A stretch of DNA of 64,000 nt from an uncultured Opitutaceae bacterium (GTDB lineage: Bacteria > Verrucomicrobiota > Verrucomicrobiia > Opitutales > Opitutaceae): positions 62,001 to 126,000 of the forward strand of contig CALFNN010000012.1 in NCBI GenBank assembly GCA_937902925.1, written 5' to 3'. A program made the position numbers and the translations under genes. Positions 49,692 to 59,140 of the stretch are shown piece by piece (positions within the stretch are counted from its first letter, which is position 1; each line of letters starts with the position of its first letter). The notes under the pieces were generated by a model. That model ran no database searches. It was not told the DNA's origin and saw nothing but the letters and a program-made list of their open reading frames with translations.

Positions 49692-50309
49692 TCAGTATTT
49701 CACCGAGCATCCATAGGGATGCGTCGCCGCTTTCTCGACCGGTTTGCCGGCCTTCACGTCCGCGAGCGCGGCCGCGACGTAATTGGTCGCCCGCGGGATA
49801 TCCGCCTTGTTCGCCGAGCTGATGCTGTCGATCGCCCCGTCATAAACGAGCGTGCCGTCCTTCGTGATCACGAACATATGCGGCGTCGTCTGCGCCGCGT
49901 AGAGGTGGCCGACCTTCCCGTCGGGGTCGCGAAAGTATTCCGTCGGCGCCGCCTTGTGTTCCGCCAGCCATGTCTTCAATTCGGCATCGCTGTAGTCGGC
50001 CCCCTGCTGGCCTTTCGCCCCTGAATTGATCAGCAGCCACACCACCCCGTCGGCCGTCGCCGTGCGCTGGAGGCTGGGAAGGTTGTCGCTCTCGTAATGC
50101 TTGCGCACGATTGGGCAGTCGGGGTTGTTCCACTCGAGCACCACCGTCTTGCCCTTGTAATCCGAGAGCTTGTGCGTCTGGCCGCTGAGGTCGGTCAGGG
50201 TGAAATCCGGCGCGGCTTTCCCGATTTCCACGGACGCCCGCGCCGTTGGCATCGCACCGGCGGCGGCCACGGCCACCGCGAACGTGATGAGTTTGGCAAT
50301 GGTTTTCAT
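49692..50309 (-). CDS. Exported thioredoxin-fold protein (redoxin/peroxiredoxin-like)
   Basis: The 205-residue product has a signal peptide (about 1-26, ending ARA) and an AhpC/TlpA-like fold: KAAPDFTLTDLSGQTHKLSDYKGK, then NPDCPIVRKHY. A single active-site cysteine occurs where TlpA has CxxC, with Arg four residues on, as in peroxiredoxins. A second cysteine is five residues from the C-terminus (YGCSVKY) and could resolve it. I use the ATG at 50309. It converges with the DUF1592/DUF1552 group, so a shared redox role in the periplasm is possible but unproven. Confidence 0.82.
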   Translation of the reverse strand: MKTIAKLITFAVAVAAAGAMPTARASVEIGKAAPDFTLTDLSGQTHKLSDYKGKTVVLEWNNPDCPIVRKHYESDNLPSLQRTATADGVVWLLINSGAKGQQGADYSDAELKTWLAEHKAAPTEYFRDPDGKVGHLYAAQTTPHMFVITKDGTLVYDGAIDSISSANKADIPRATNYVAAALADVKAGKPVEKAATHPYGCSVKY

Positions 50310-50416
50310 GGGAGAACTGTGAGCCAGACGAAACACGATCCCGAACGTTTCGCAACCCCGTCCGCCGCTCCGAAAACAGTTTGCCGGGCCGCTTGCCCGC
50401 CCGTTAACGTCCGCGT

Positions 50417-51940
50417 GTGCTGGGCTGGCTCGCCGACCTTTTCCGCCTCGCAGGGGGCCTCGTCTACTGGAACTTGCGCAAATCCTGGTTCCGGCTTCGG
50501 CGCGGGCGCGCCCGCTGCCCCTGCCAGAGTCTGAGCGACTCCGGCCGCGCCTTCGAAACCATCTGCGAAGCCAGCGTCCAGTGGGACAAGCCCGCGCGTT
50601 TCCGCCGCGTCTGCCCCCTGCTGGTCGGGACGAAGGACGGGCTCCGCTGCTCCGTCGACACGGCGGACGTCCGACCGTTCTGGGGCCGGATGTTCGGCTG
50701 GTATGGCAGCACGCTCCTGGCGATCTACCTCACCGGCGCCATCGGGGTTTTCATTTTTCTCCGGGCCATCGGCTATCCGGTCAGCATCGTGCACGTGACG
50801 TGGCCGGGGCTGTGGTATCGCGTGCCGCAGGCCCGTGGGTGGTTCTTTTTCGAGCGCTCGAATCGCGCCTTTGCCGCGGGCCGGACAGCCGAGGGACTGC
50901 TCTATCTCGCGAACGCCTACGAATTCGATCCGGGCAACTACGCCGTCGGCCTCACCCTCGCGAAAAACTACCAGGCCGCCCACCCCCAGGCCTCCGACCA
51001 GATCTTCAACCAGCTGTTGCGGGACCACCCCGCGGAGCACAACGCCACCGCCCAGGAATGGTTTCGCGCCCTGCTCGCCCGTGGCAGCTTTGAAAAGGTG
51101 GCCGCACTCGCGCGGGACGAGGCGCTTTCCGATCCCGTCCACGCCTACGCCTGGATGCGCGCCCTGCTCTTTGCGACGCACCAGACCGGCGACGACTCGG
51201 CCCTGCACGCCCTGCTCGCCAATGCGTCGCCCGCCGCGGCACTCTGGCACCAGTTGATCGAAACCGAGCTGCTTGTTCGCACGGGACGGACTCGCGAGGC
51301 CCAGGCCGCTTTGCGGCGGCCGTGGCGAACGGACCCGTCGCCCAACACCCAATTCACCCTCTACTACCGTGTGCGAACGCTGATCAAGCTTCACGACCCC
51401 GGTGATATCCTCGACGCTGTCGACCTGCTTCTCACCCCAAACCACCTCGACGACGAGGCCGCCACCACGCTGCTCCTCGATGCCTATGCCGCGGCCGGCG
51501 CCCAGCGTTCCCGCCAGGCCGAGATCGACCGGCTGCTCGCTCCGAAACTCGACCTTCCCCGGATCAAGATCCTTTGTGCCCACCTGATTCGCTGGCCCGA
51601 CGCGGCCACCTTCGCGCGCCTCTGTGACAAAGTGGAGCTCGACCAGATCCCGATGAACACCGACAGTGCCGGCGTGTGGTTTTCGCTGATGTGCACGGCC
51701 GGCGCGGTCGGCGACTTCGCCCGGCTGCACGCTTTGGTCGTCAAACTCAAGCAGGCGTCGAACTCGCCCTTCGTCGCCCTCAACGCCGTCGAGTCGTTTT
51801 TTCGCGGCGACACCGCGATCCAGCGCGTCACCACGCTCCTGCCGGTGCTGCCGCTGCCGCTCGAGACCAATTATGCGCTGATCGAGCGCTATCCCGGCCC
51901 GCCGCGGTCCATCGGGACGGTCCGGCCGGAGAGCCCATGA
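50417..51940 (+). CDS. Membrane protein with N-terminal cysteine cluster and TPR-like repeats, coupled to exosortase
   Basis: Not a named family. The 507-residue product starts with GTG. Cysteines at 34, 36, 50, 66 and 78 precede the membrane segments (about 97-117), perhaps a metal site in the cytoplasm. From about 140 to 480 the protein is an array of helical pairs with TPR-like pattern (AFAAGRTAEGLLYLANAYEFDP and similar). The stop overlaps the exosortase start by ATGA, so the two are translationally coupled. TPR proteins commonly accompany exosortase loci and could scaffold substrates; this is inference. Confidence 0.7.
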   Translation: MLGWLADLFRLAGGLVYWNLRKSWFRLRRGRARCPCQSLSDSGRAFETICEASVQWDKPARFRRVCPLLVGTKDGLRCSVDTADVRPFWGRMFGWYGSTLLAIYLTGAIGVFIFLRAIGYPVSIVHVTWPGLWYRVPQARGWFFFERSNRAFAAGRTAEGLLYLANAYEFDPGNYAVGLTLAKNYQAAHPQASDQIFNQLLRDHPAEHNATAQEWFRALLARGSFEKVAALARDEALSDPVHAYAWMRALLFATHQTGDDSALHALLANASPAAALWHQLIETELLVRTGRTREAQAALRRPWRTDPSPNTQFTLYYRVRTLIKLHDPGDILDAVDLLLTPNHLDDEAATTLLLDAYAAAGAQRSRQAEIDRLLAPKLDLPRIKILCAHLIRWPDAATFARLCDKVELDQIPMNTDSAGVWFSLMCTAGAVGDFARLHALVVKLKQASNSPFVALNAVESFFRGDTAIQRVTTLLPVLPLPLETNYALIERYPGPPRSIGTVRPESP

Positions 51941-53556
51941 ACCCACCCGCTGTGCCTGCCTCCGCCGTTGCCCGGATGCCGTGGCTGGCCAAGTTCAACC
52001 TCCTTGCGCTCGCCGCGTGCATGGTTGCGTTGTGCGTGCAACTCTGGGGCGACTGGCGCCACAACCCCGATCTTTCCCATGGGCTGCTCATGCCGGTGGT
52101 GTTCTTGTTGCTGTTGAACGAGAGCCGGGCCGCGGGCCCCGTGCGCTGGGCTCCAGCCGGCCGCGGCTCCGTCGTCGTTCTGCTGGCTTTGCTCGTCGCC
52201 GGTCTCGGCGCGCTCGTCATGGCCGGGCTCTACGCGGCCTCGCTCGACTGGTCGCACGCGCTGGTAAATCTCTCGCTCACGCTCTCGCTCGCGTTCCTGC
52301 TTGGCGCCGGGCTCGTGGTGTTCTCGAATTCTGGGCTCCGTCTCATCCCGATCAATTGGACGGCATGCGTCGCGATCGCCCTCTGGCTCCTGTGCGCGCC
52401 GATCCCACCCGGCACCTACACCCGCCTGACGATCGCCCTTCAACTCCGGGTCACCGAAAACGTCCTCCACACCCTCCACGTGCTCGGTATCGCCGCGAAC
52501 CGGCATGGCAACGTCCTCGAGCTGGCTCGCGGCTCCGTCGGCATCGAGGAGGCGTGCAGCGGCGTCCGCAGCCTGATTTCGTGCATTTTCGCCGGTCTGT
52601 TTTTTTCCGCCACGCTCGTGCGCCGGCCGTGGGCGCGCGCGCTCATCATCGCGTTGTCGGCGCCGCTCGCGCTCTTGATGAACTTCATTCGCTCGCTCGC
52701 TCTCACGTTGCTTGCCTCGCGCGGCATCGACATCGCCGGCACCTGGCACGACGTCACCGGCTTTGCCGTGCTCGGGGTGACCGCCGTGTTGCTCGGCGGG
52801 CTCGCGCTCCTGCTCGAACGTCGCCCGCCGCCCCCGCCCGCTCTTGCGGCCCCGCCGCCCGCCGCGGACCCGCGGTCCTTGGCGGTTCGCTCGCAGTTCA
52901 GGATCCTCTCGTCCGGCCTCGTCGCGGCCCTCGGGCTGACCATTCTCTTCATCGCCAACACCCATCCGTCCGACCATCGCGACGCGCCCGTCCCCAACCT
53001 CCTCGCGATGCTGCCCGCCTCGGCGCCCGGTTGGGCGATCGAGACGAGTTCCGACATCTATCAGTTCCGTGATACGTTGCAGACCGACAATCTCGCGCAA
53101 CGGATCTACAAGAAAACCGATGCACGCGGTCATGGCGTCGAAATCATCCTCTACCTGGCCTACTGGCGCCCCGGCCAGGCGTCGGTGAGCCTTGTCGCCT
53201 CCCACACTCCCGACGCGTGCTGGCCGGGCTCCGGCTGGAGCGCATTGCCCACCCCGCAGGCGCGCGAGCAACCGGTGATCACCGCCCGCACCCTTCCGAC
53301 CGCGGAGTATCGCCTCTTCAAAAATGGCGACTTCCCCCAGTTCGTCTGGTTCTGGCATCTCTACGACGGCCAGCCGATTGCCTACCGCGATCCTTACTCG
53401 GCCATCGAGCTTTTGCGCATCGCCTGGCGCTATGGTTTCCGTCACAACGGCGATCAGCTTTTTGTCCGCGTCTCCAGCAACCGCCCCTGGGCTGAAATTG
53501 CTGGCGAGCCGTTGCTCGCCGAGTTTTTCGCCCATACCCAATCGCTCGGCTTGTAA
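51937..53556 (+). CDS. Exosortase fused to EpsI-like domain
   Basis: Exosortases are multi-spanning transpeptidases that process proteins with PEP-CTERM-like tails, usually in bacteria that make exopolysaccharide. The 539-residue product has about eight membrane segments. The catalytic residues are Cys207 in EEACSGVRS, Arg252 in NFIRSLA and His271 in TWHDVTG. A periplasmic EpsI (DUF3485) domain follows from about 330 to the end. The fusion is seen in several exosortase classes. No PEP-CTERM substrate is visible in this window; targets must be elsewhere. Confidence 0.92.
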   Translation: MNPPAVPASAVARMPWLAKFNLLALAACMVALCVQLWGDWRHNPDLSHGLLMPVVFLLLLNESRAAGPVRWAPAGRGSVVVLLALLVAGLGALVMAGLYAASLDWSHALVNLSLTLSLAFLLGAGLVVFSNSGLRLIPINWTACVAIALWLLCAPIPPGTYTRLTIALQLRVTENVLHTLHVLGIAANRHGNVLELARGSVGIEEACSGVRSLISCIFAGLFFSATLVRRPWARALIIALSAPLALLMNFIRSLALTLLASRGIDIAGTWHDVTGFAVLGVTAVLLGGLALLLERRPPPPPALAAPPPAADPRSLAVRSQFRILSSGLVAALGLTILFIANTHPSDHRDAPVPNLLAMLPASAPGWAIETSSDIYQFRDTLQTDNLAQRIYKKTDARGHGVEIILYLAYWRPGQASVSLVASHTPDACWPGSGWSALPTPQAREQPVITARTLPTAEYRLFKNGDFPQFVWFWHLYDGQPIAYRDPYSAIELLRIAWRYGFRHNGDQLFVRVSSNRPWAEIAGEPLLAEFFAHTQSLGL

Positions 53557-53601
53557 CCCGGCCCCACCCCTGTCTCTCCCACTCCCGGCTTCTGCCACCC
53601 C

Positions 53602-53694
53602 GTGCCCCTGCCCGTCACCGCGCTTGAGAAGCGCATCCTCGCCATCCTCGCCTTGCTCATCGTTCTGGGCTTGATCGGGCTGACCGTGCTCTAG
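53602..53694 (+). CDS. 30-residue single-pass membrane peptide after the exosortase
   Basis: A GTG-started frame of 30 residues lies 45 bases after the exosortase stop. The product has a short polar N-terminus with EKR, then about 19 hydrophobic residues (ILAILALLIVLGLIGLTVL) to its end. Its stop codon abuts a hairpin-T-tract terminator, so the frame fills the transcript end. Short size leaves room for chance, but composition and position support a real small membrane protein, perhaps an exosortase accessory. Confidence 0.45.
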   Translation: MPLPVTALEKRILAILALLIVLGLIGLTVL

Positions 53695-53711
53695 CGGGCC
53701 TCCCGCCTTTT
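53694..53711 (+). terminator. Short intrinsic terminator of the exosortase operon
   Basis: GCGGG, a three-base loop and CCCGC form a 5-base GC stem followed by CTTTT. It begins at the last base of the 30-residue frame's stop codon. Confidence 0.6.
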
Positions 53712-53804
53712 CCTGAACCGCCCGGTTTCTCCTCTGCAACTTTCCCCTTTCACCCCCGGCCGTCTCCTGCATCCTTCCGGCCCTGCCACGCGTATGATTC
53801 GGAA

Positions 53805-54491
53805 ATGTCCATCATGCTGTCCTGCCTGCCCGACGCGTTTGCCGCGACGGTTTCCGCAGGGGACAATCCGGCCCGCCCGCCGGACGACGCGCGCATGAGC
53901 GGAGCCGCCCCCACTCCTCCATCCGACGAGCGTCAGCTCGCCGACGCGCGCCTCCTGCGCCGCATGGCAGCCGGCGACAAGGCTGCCTTCGCGGAACTCT
54001 ACGACCGCTTTTCGCGCCCGCTCTACGCCACCGCGCTCCGCATCGTCAACGACCCCGCGGAGGCGCAGGACATCACCCACGACGCGTTTCTCGCCCTCTG
54101 GGAAAAGGCCGCCGTCTTCGCGAGCGAACGCGGCACCGCGTTCGCCTGGGCCGTCACCCTCGTCCGCAACCGCGCCATCGACCGCGTGCGCACCCGCCGC
54201 CGCCGCGCCGAACTCCTCGCCGCCTCGCCCCCCGCCGACCTCGGTTACCACGAGGACACCGCCGGCGCCGCCGCGGACGATAGTGCGACGCTCGGCGACG
54301 AGGCCCGGGTCGTTCGCGCCGCCGTCGCCACGCTCCCGCCCGAGCAACGCCGCGCCCTCGAGCTCGCGTTCTTCGGCGGCCTCACCCAGCAACAAATCGC
54401 CGAACGGCTCTCGGAGCCCCTCGGCACCGTCAAGGCCCGCGTTCGACGCGGTCTCCTCAAACTTCGCGACTCGCTCGCGCGCCGGCTATGA
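53805..54491 (+). CDS. ECF-type RNA polymerase sigma factor
   Basis: The 228-residue product has sigma region 2 (about 55-115; FSRPLYATALRIVNDPAEAQDITHDAFLALW) and region 4 with a helix-turn-helix (about 170-225; LTQQQIAERLSEPLGTVKARVRRGL). It has a low-complexity N-terminal extension; an ATG at 53895 would shorten it by 30 residues. Its stop overlaps the anti-sigma gene by ATGA, the usual stoichiometric arrangement. Sequence resembles the SigK-like group paired with RskA. The regulon is unknown. Confidence 0.9.
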   Translation: MSIMLSCLPDAFAATVSAGDNPARPPDDARMSGAAPTPPSDERQLADARLLRRMAAGDKAAFAELYDRFSRPLYATALRIVNDPAEAQDITHDAFLALWEKAAVFASERGTAFAWAVTLVRNRAIDRVRTRRRRAELLAASPPADLGYHEDTAGAAADDSATLGDEARVVRAAVATLPPEQRRALELAFFGGLTQQQIAERLSEPLGTVKARVRRGLLKLRDSLARRL

Positions 54492-55573
54492 TCGACGAAC
54501 GTCACGAGGAACTCGCCGCGCTCGCCGCCTTCGACCTGCTCGAGGGCGCCGAGCTGGCGCAGTTCGAGGCCGAGTGCGCCCGCGACCCCGCGCTGGCCGC
54601 GCTTGTGCGCGATCTCCGCGAGGCTGCGGCCAGCCTCGCCCTCGCGGCGCCCGCGGTCGAACCACCGGCCGCTCTCCGCGACCGCGTGCTTGCGTCCATT
54701 GTGAATTCGAAGGCCGGGACTCCCCGGGCGAACATCATCTCGTTCCCCGTCTGGCTGCCCTGGTTCGCCGCTGCGTGCCTCGCGATCTCGACCGCCTGGT
54801 TCGGCCAGCTTTATTTCGCGAGCCGTTCCACGGCCACCCTCTTGGGCGAACAGCAGGAACTCGCCGACATCGGGCTCAAATCCGCCCGCACCCAGCTCGA
54901 AACCGAGCGCCTTCTTTCTGGTCAGCAACGCGCCAGCCTCGACCGCCAGCTCGCGGAATCCACCCGCCAGCTCGCGGACGCCACCTCGCGCGCCACGTCG
55001 ACCGACCAGCTTCTCGCCGCCGCCCGCTCGCAGCTCGGGGAGGAGCGTGCCACTCTCGGCGCTCGCGTCGCTGCGCTCGACCAGCAGCTCGCCGCGATGC
55101 AATCGCGGTCGGCCGACACGACCCGGCAGCTCGAGGACGCCCGGAAATTGCTCGCGGCCAGCGACGCCGAATTGGAGCGGCAGGCCCAGCGCATCGTCGC
55201 CATTGCCACGGACGCGAAGCTCGAGTCCGACCTCGCAAACTTCAAGATCACGACGCTCGCCTCGATGCTCAAGAATTCGCCCCAGGCCCTCGCCGTCGCC
55301 GTCTGGAATCCCGCCACGCAGCAGGGCGTTCTTCAGGTCGACAAACTGCCCGCGCTGGCCGCCGACAAGGATTATCAGCTCTGGGTCGTCGATCCGCAAT
55401 ATCCTGCGCCCGTGGATGGCGGAGTATTCACCGTCGACGCCAAGACGGGCGCAGCCCATGTCGCGTTCACGGCGAAGCAGCCGGTCCGCGCGATCAACGC
55501 CTTCGCCGTCACCCTCGAACGCAAGGGCGGTGTGCCCAAGGCCGAGGGTCCGTTCGTCCTCCTCGGCAAATAG
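54488..55573 (+). CDS. RskA-like membrane anti-sigma factor with periplasmic coiled coil
   Basis: The 361-residue product has a cytoplasmic anti-sigma helical part (1-60), which lacks a zinc HxxxCxxC motif. One membrane segment follows (about 87-110). A long coiled coil of Gln/Leu/Ala heptads (about 115-255) leads to a C-terminal RskA domain with YQLWVVDPQ. It presumably holds the preceding sigma factor until an envelope signal triggers its proteolysis. The coiled coil is longer than in the mycobacterial RskA and may mediate oligomerisation or sensing. Confidence 0.87.
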   Translation: MIDERHEELAALAAFDLLEGAELAQFEAECARDPALAALVRDLREAAASLALAAPAVEPPAALRDRVLASIVNSKAGTPRANIISFPVWLPWFAAACLAISTAWFGQLYFASRSTATLLGEQQELADIGLKSARTQLETERLLSGQQRASLDRQLAESTRQLADATSRATSTDQLLAAARSQLGEERATLGARVAALDQQLAAMQSRSADTTRQLEDARKLLAASDAELERQAQRIVAIATDAKLESDLANFKITTLASMLKNSPQALAVAVWNPATQQGVLQVDKLPALAADKDYQLWVVDPQYPAPVDGGVFTVDAKTGAAHVAFTAKQPVRAINAFAVTLERKGGVPKAEGPFVLLGK

Positions 55574-55719
55574 CTCCCGCTTTTTCGCTGTTTTTGGCCT
55601 CGGCGCGTCAGCGTCGGTGGGACCCGTTTCCCGCGCGGCCCGGGTTCGCGGATCCAAATCGTTTCCCGCGTTTCCATCCCGGCCTGATTGACCTCGAATC
55701 GCTTCGCCCCCGTGCATGC

Positions 55720-55755
55720 TGGAAGTTTCTCTGGTTGTTGGAGCTTGGCGCTGGG
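55720..55755 (+). repeat. Dispersed intergenic repeat, copy A
   Basis: The segment beginning TGGAAGTTTCTCTGGTT and continuing with TTGGAGCTTGG resembles the two copies at 61299-61336 and 61385-61427. It lies in the 251-base gap before fabV. Similarity was judged by eye; the shared core is (T/G)GAAG(C/T)TTCTCTGGTT. Confidence 0.45.
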
Positions 55756-55824
55756 GGTTTCACGCCGTCGGCCCGGAGCTTTCCCCTTGTCAGCCGTCCT
55801 CCCCCCGCGAAATCTCCCCGCCGC

Positions 55825-57012
55825 ATGATCATCAAACCCAAGGTCCGCGGATTTGTTTGTGTCACGGCGCACCCGGAAGGTTGCGCCGCCCACGTGCAGG
55901 AGTGGATCGACCACATCAAATCCAAGGGGGCCATCGCTCCCGGGCCAAAGAAGGTCCTGGTCATCGGTTCTTCGACCGGCTACGGGCTCGCCTCCCGCAT
56001 CGCCGCCACCTTTGGCTCGGGCGCCGCGACGCTCGGCATCTTTTTCGAGCGCCCTTCCGAGGAGGGCCGCCCCGCGACGCCCGGTTGGTATAATACGATC
56101 GCTTTCACCCGTGCTGCCCGCGCCGCCGGGCTCTACGCGAAGAATCTCAACGGTGATGCGTTTTCCGCCGATATGAAGCGCCAGGCCCTCGATCTCATCC
56201 GTGCCGACCTCGGTAAGGTCGACCTTGTCGTCTACTCGCTCGCCTCGCCACGCCGCACGCATCCGCAGACCGGCGTCGTTCACAAGTCCTGCCTCAAGCC
56301 CGTCGGCGTCTCCTACACCAACAAGACCGTCGACACCGACAAGGGCATCGTCAGCACGGTCACCATCGATCCCGCCACCGGGCAGGAAATTGCCGACACG
56401 GTTGCCGTGATGGGCGGAGAGGACTGGGAAATGTGGATGAATGCCCTGGCCGAGGCCAGGCTTCTCGCGCCCGGCGCGCAATCGGTCGCCTACTCCTACC
56501 TCGGCCCCGACGTCACCTGGCCCATCTATAAGAACGGCACCATCGGCCTGGCCAAAAACGATCTCGAGCGCGCCGGCCGGAACATCGACTCGCTCCTTAA
56601 GCTCAACGGCGGCGGCCGCGCATTCATTTCCGTCAACAAGGCCCTCGTCACCCAGGCCAGTTCGGCGATCCCGGTCGTCCCGCTCTACATTTCGATCCTC
56701 TACAAGCTCATGAAGGCCGCCGGCACGCACGAGGGCTGCATCGAGCAGATCCAGCGGCTTTTCGCCACGCAGATGTATGCCGGGCACACGCCGCAGTTCG
56801 ACGAGGCCGGCCGCGCACGGGTCGACGATTGGGAAATGCGCCCGGCGATCCAGGCGGCCGTCCGCGAAATCTGGCCGCGAGTGACGACGGAGAATCTCGC
56901 GGTCGAGACCGACATCGCCGGTTACCGCAGCGAATTCCTGAAGCTTTTCGGCTTCGGCCTCGCCGGCGTGAACTACGACGCCGAGACGGAACCGCACCTC
57001 CCGATGCTGTAA
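55825..57012 (+). CDS. fabV: FabV-type trans-2-enoyl-[ACP/CoA] reductase
   Basis: FabV reduces the double bond of trans-2-enoyl-ACP with NAD(P)H, the last step of each fatty acid elongation cycle, and is naturally insensitive to triclosan. The 395-residue length is normal. The cofactor region is VLVIGSSTGYGLASR. The Y-x8-K active site is Tyr235 and Lys244 in IYKNGTIGLAK, and YSLASPRR is also present. The ATG at 55825 gives MIIKPKVRGF, the typical N-terminus. It is a single gene, converging with the beta-galactosidase. Confidence 0.95.
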   Translation: MIIKPKVRGFVCVTAHPEGCAAHVQEWIDHIKSKGAIAPGPKKVLVIGSSTGYGLASRIAATFGSGAATLGIFFERPSEEGRPATPGWYNTIAFTRAARAAGLYAKNLNGDAFSADMKRQALDLIRADLGKVDLVVYSLASPRRTHPQTGVVHKSCLKPVGVSYTNKTVDTDKGIVSTVTIDPATGQEIADTVAVMGGEDWEMWMNALAEARLLAPGAQSVAYSYLGPDVTWPIYKNGTIGLAKNDLERAGRNIDSLLKLNGGGRAFISVNKALVTQASSAIPVVPLYISILYKLMKAAGTHEGCIEQIQRLFATQMYAGHTPQFDEAGRARVDDWEMRPAIQAAVREIWPRVTTENLAVETDIAGYRSEFLKLFGFGLAGVNYDAETEPHLPML

Positions 57013-57094
57013 CCACGGGCGCAAGCCCACGGACCGTCTGGTCGCAGCGATCGCACCGTTTCCGTGGCGGGCCTCCCGCCGTTCACGTGCCGGG

Positions 57095-59140
57095 CTATTC
57101 CCCGGTCCCGGCGCGCGCAGACCCGCCGTCCACCGCCACCACCCGCACTCCCAGCGGCTCCAGCTTCACCGTTCCTCTCACTCGTCCGCCCGTCAGCAAA
57201 TCCACACCCGCAAATCCTCCCAGCGCGACCGACGCTGGTTGCACCCCGTGGTTGAGCAAAAACAAAAACCGCCCGCCATCCTTCTCGCGTAACGTTACCT
57301 CGACGTTTTTCGGCGCCCGCAACACCGGCGCCACCTTCGCTCGTTCGCACACGCCGTCGAGCACGCGCGCCAAATCCTCCGTCTCGAACTTCGTGCCCGC
57401 GTAGTAGGCCGCCCCTCGCCCGAATTCGTTCACCGTCAGCGCCGGAGTTCCAGCAAAAAAATCCTCCGCGTAGGTCGCGAGCGCCTTCGCCCCCTCGAGG
57501 TGCAGCACGTCGCACCAATGCGAGCACGCGACCGTCCGTCCTTCCTTCGCAAATCGCACCCGCTTGGTTTCACCCTCGACGCAGGGTGACCATTCCTCGA
57601 CCCACAGCCCGAGCACACGGCGCAGGTCTGCCGGGTAGCCGCCCGGCACGATCCGTTCGTTTTCGTCCACGATCCCCGAAAAATATGTCGTCAGGAAAAC
57701 CCCGCCTCGCGCGACAAATCTCTCCAGGTTTGCCGCATCCTTCGCGGCCAGCAGGTAGAGCGCCGGCGCGACCACGAGATCGTAGTCGCCGAGGTCCTCG
57801 CCCGGGTGCACGAAATCCACCGCGATATTTCGCTCGAAAAAGTAGCGGTGAAATTCCGCCAGTGTCGCCGCGTAGTTGATCCGCCCCGGCCGCGAATCGA
57901 GCCCGACGCCCCACCATGCGTTCCAGTCCATCGCGATGGCGGCGCGGCTGCGCACCAGCGACCCGATCACCGGCCCGAGCATCCTCACCTCCGCGCCGAG
58001 CGCCTTCGCCTCGCGAAACACGCGGCTCTGCTTCGTGCCCGCGTGGGGCACCAGCGCCCCGTGAAATTTCTCCGCCCCGCCGAGCGACGCCCGCCACTGA
58101 AAAAACATCACCCCGTCGGCGCCGCGCGCGATTGCCTGCAGGCTCCACAGCCGCATCACCCCGGGCCGCTTGAGCACGTTGACGGGGCGCCAGTTCACCT
58201 GCGAGGTCACCTGCTCCATCAAGACCCACGGCCGGTCCTTCTTGAGCGAACGCGTCAAATCGTGCCCGCTCGCGGCCGACGCCTCCGCCGCGTGGCCTGT
58301 CGCCGGGTCGGGATACGAATCCCAGCTTGTGAAATCCAGCTCCCGCGCCCAGCGCCGGTAGTCGAGCGGTTCGAAAAAACCCATGAAGTTCGTCGTGATC
58401 GGCACCGCGGGTGTCGCCGCCCGCAGGATGTCGCGCTCCATCACGCAGAGCTCCAGGAAGGCATCGCTCATGAACCGCCGGAAATCGAGCTGCTGCGTCG
58501 GATTGGGGTGATAAGGCGCGCGCCGCGGCGTCAGGATCTCGTCCCAGCCGTAATAATGCTGGCTCCAAAACGCCGTGCCCCACGCCTCGTTCAACGCCTC
58601 GAGCGACCGGTATTTTTTCCGCAACCACCCGCGGAACGCCCTCGTGCTCGCCTCGCCGTGGCACGCGCTCATGTGGCAGCCGTATTCGTTGTTGATGTGC
58701 CACGCCGCGAGCGCCGGATGCTTCGCATAGCGGGCCGCCAGCCGCCGCACGAGCGCCGCCGCCAGCCGCCGGTAAGTCGGACTGCACGGCGAATAATGCT
58801 GCCGCGCCCCCGGATAGTAGGTCTTCCCCTGGGCATCCACCGCGAGCACGTCCGGATACTTCTTCGACATCCAGGCCGGGGTCGACGCCGTGGCCGTCGC
58901 CACGCACGCCAGGATCCCATTCTCCGCCAGCAGGTCCATGACCCGGTCAAACCACTCGAAGGTGTAGGTCTTCTCGTTCGGCTGCAGTCGCGCCCAGCTG
59001 AAAATCCCGACGCTCACGAGATTCACCCCGGCCTCCCGCATCAGCTTCACATCTTCCCGCCAGACCGGCTCCGGCCATTGCTCGGGATTGTAGTCGCCAC
59101 CGTAAAAAATCTTCGGGAGCTTCGGGGAAAGCATCGTCAT
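57095..59140 (-). CDS. Beta-galactosidase, glycoside hydrolase family 42
   Basis: GH42 enzymes release galactose from beta-galactosides. The 681-residue product has the N-terminal [12 protein letters not shown], the acid/base Glu152 in HINNEYGCH and the nucleophile Glu in [13 protein letters not shown] middle trimerisation domain (VAPALYLL) and a C-terminal beta domain follow. Cysteines in the barrel (SPCSP, CHMSAC) may bind zinc as in other GH42. There is no signal peptide, so it acts in the cytoplasm. ATGs at 59152, 59140 and 59134 are possible starts; all abut the divergent dtd start at 59139. Confidence 0.92.
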   Translation of the reverse strand: MTMLSPKLPKIFYGGDYNPEQWPEPVWREDVKLMREAGVNLVSVGIFSWARLQPNEKTYTFEWFDRVMDLLAENGILACVATATASTPAWMSKKYPDVLAVDAQGKTYYPGARQHYSPCSPTYRRLAAALVRRLAARYAKHPALAAWHINNEYGCHMSACHGEASTRAFRGWLRKKYRSLEALNEAWGTAFWSQHYYGWDEILTPRRAPYHPNPTQQLDFRRFMSDAFLELCVMERDILRAATPAVPITTNFMGFFEPLDYRRWARELDFTSWDSYPDPATGHAAEASAASGHDLTRSLKKDRPWVLMEQVTSQVNWRPVNVLKRPGVMRLWSLQAIARGADGVMFFQWRASLGGAEKFHGALVPHAGTKQSRVFREAKALGAEVRMLGPVIGSLVRSRAAIAMDWNAWWGVGLDSRPGRINYAATLAEFHRYFFERNIAVDFVHPGEDLGDYDLVVAPALYLLAAKDAANLERFVARGGVFLTTYFSGIVDENERIVPGGYPADLRRVLGLWVEEWSPCVEGETKRVRFAKEGRTVACSHWCDVLHLEGAKALATYAEDFFAGTPALTVNEFGRGAAYYAGTKFETEDLARVLDGVCERAKVAPVLRAPKNVEVTLREKDGGRFLFLLNHGVQPASVALGGFAGVDLLTGGRVRGTVKLEPLGVRVVAVDGGSARAGTGE

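Noticed and set aside
54283-55824. Long frame running through the anti-sigma gene into fabV, suggesting a fusion
   Set aside because: The upstream part is an Arg/Pro/Ala-rich shadow of the anti-sigma gene; fabV has its normal length and N-terminus from the ATG at 55825.
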